Below are positions 63,946 to 64,000 of a DNA stretch of 64,000 nucleotides, piece after piece; position 1 is the stretch's first letter; each line of letters starts with the position of its first letter. Both the position numbers and the translations under genes were made by a program. Under the pieces are notes generated by a model that ran no database searches, had not been told where the DNA came from, and was given only the letters and a program-made list of their open reading frames with translations. This DNA comes from Leisingera sp. NJS204 (GTDB lineage Bacteria; Pseudomonadota; Alphaproteobacteria; Rhodobacterales; Rhodobacteraceae): assembly GCF_004123675.1 (NCBI RefSeq), contig NZ_CP035417.1:267501-331500 (forward strand), written 5' to 3'.

Positions 63946-64000
63946 ATGGGCGACATAGAAGGCAGTTCTAACGCGGCGCAGGGCGCGCTGCAGAACATCA
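63946..64000 (+). CDS. Start of a CorC/TlyC-type CBS-domain protein (truncated by window end)
   Basis: Only 18 codons are inside the window: MGDIEGSSNAAQGALQNI. The start with GGATAGGAT just upstream, the position after ybeY and the N-terminal wording match the hemolysin-like CBS-domain proteins that follow ybeY in Rhodobacteraceae. No domain is visible yet, so the call rests on context. Confidence 0.6.
   Translation, partial: MGDIEGSSNAAQGALQNI

Overview
The window looks like chromosomal DNA of a marine Roseobacter-group alphaproteobacterium (Rhodobacteraceae; Leisingera/Phaeobacter-like is a guess). The reasons are GC-rich genes, a 23S-5S-tRNA-fMet rRNA operon end, an RpoE-ChrR singlet-oxygen locus with TGATCC-N16-CGTA promoters, a cupin of the DMSP-lyase type, and the miaB / OmpA / phoH-ybeY-corC order at the right end. 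No homology search was run; product names come from reading the translated sequences.

Layout. 1-3754: end of an rRNA operon (spacer, 23S, 5S, initiator tRNA). 3762-6466: a serine-recombinase relic beside the tRNA, then an IS3-family and an IS5-family element. 6538-11404: YceI protein, membrane protein and a Mo-hydroxylase pair (IorAB type), divergent from a TetR regulator with a clear palindromic operator. 11560-19135: MBL-fold lipoprotein, a scar joining an integrase fragment to an acyl-CoA ligase fragment, a broken IS481 element, then a DMSP-lyase-like cupin with a FadJ-type enzyme and a thiolase. 19835-27458: rpoE-chrR and two divergent operons resembling the Rhodobacter sphaeroides furan-fatty-acid (ufa) cluster, served by three recognisable ECF promoters. 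27620-29354: a graveyard of nested IS fragments. 29359-37454: Rieske oxygenase, TMADH-type flavoprotein and a PotABCD-like ABC importer, divergent from a TetR regulator with two operator palindromes; probably uptake and N-demethylation of a methylated amine or betaine. 37656-46179: AmpR-like regulator with class A beta-lactamase, AraC and LysR regulators, a GST/NTF2/tautomerase/nitronate-monooxygenase operon, and an oxidoreductase/TetR pair.

46780-55992 is the most unusual part: eight tightly packed, mostly overlapping genes coding for a soluble Ser/Thr kinase, an FHA protein, a PP2C phosphatase, a P-loop GTPase, a large dynamin-like GTPase, a smaller dynamin-like GTPase, a small Roadblock-like protein and a protein whose C-terminal half also looks Roadblock-like. 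It joins a complete phospho-signalling module (write, read, erase) to probable membrane-remodelling GTPases. I know of no named system with this composition. 56019-64000 returns to housekeeping genes: MFS exporter with MocR regulator, a glycosyltransferase-like protein, miaB, two secreted proteins sharing one module, phoH, ybeY and the start of corC.

A second notable observation is a family of 37-42 bp palindromic insertions found three times, all inside IS3-family transposase genes. Two of them sit at the homologous codon of two different transposases.
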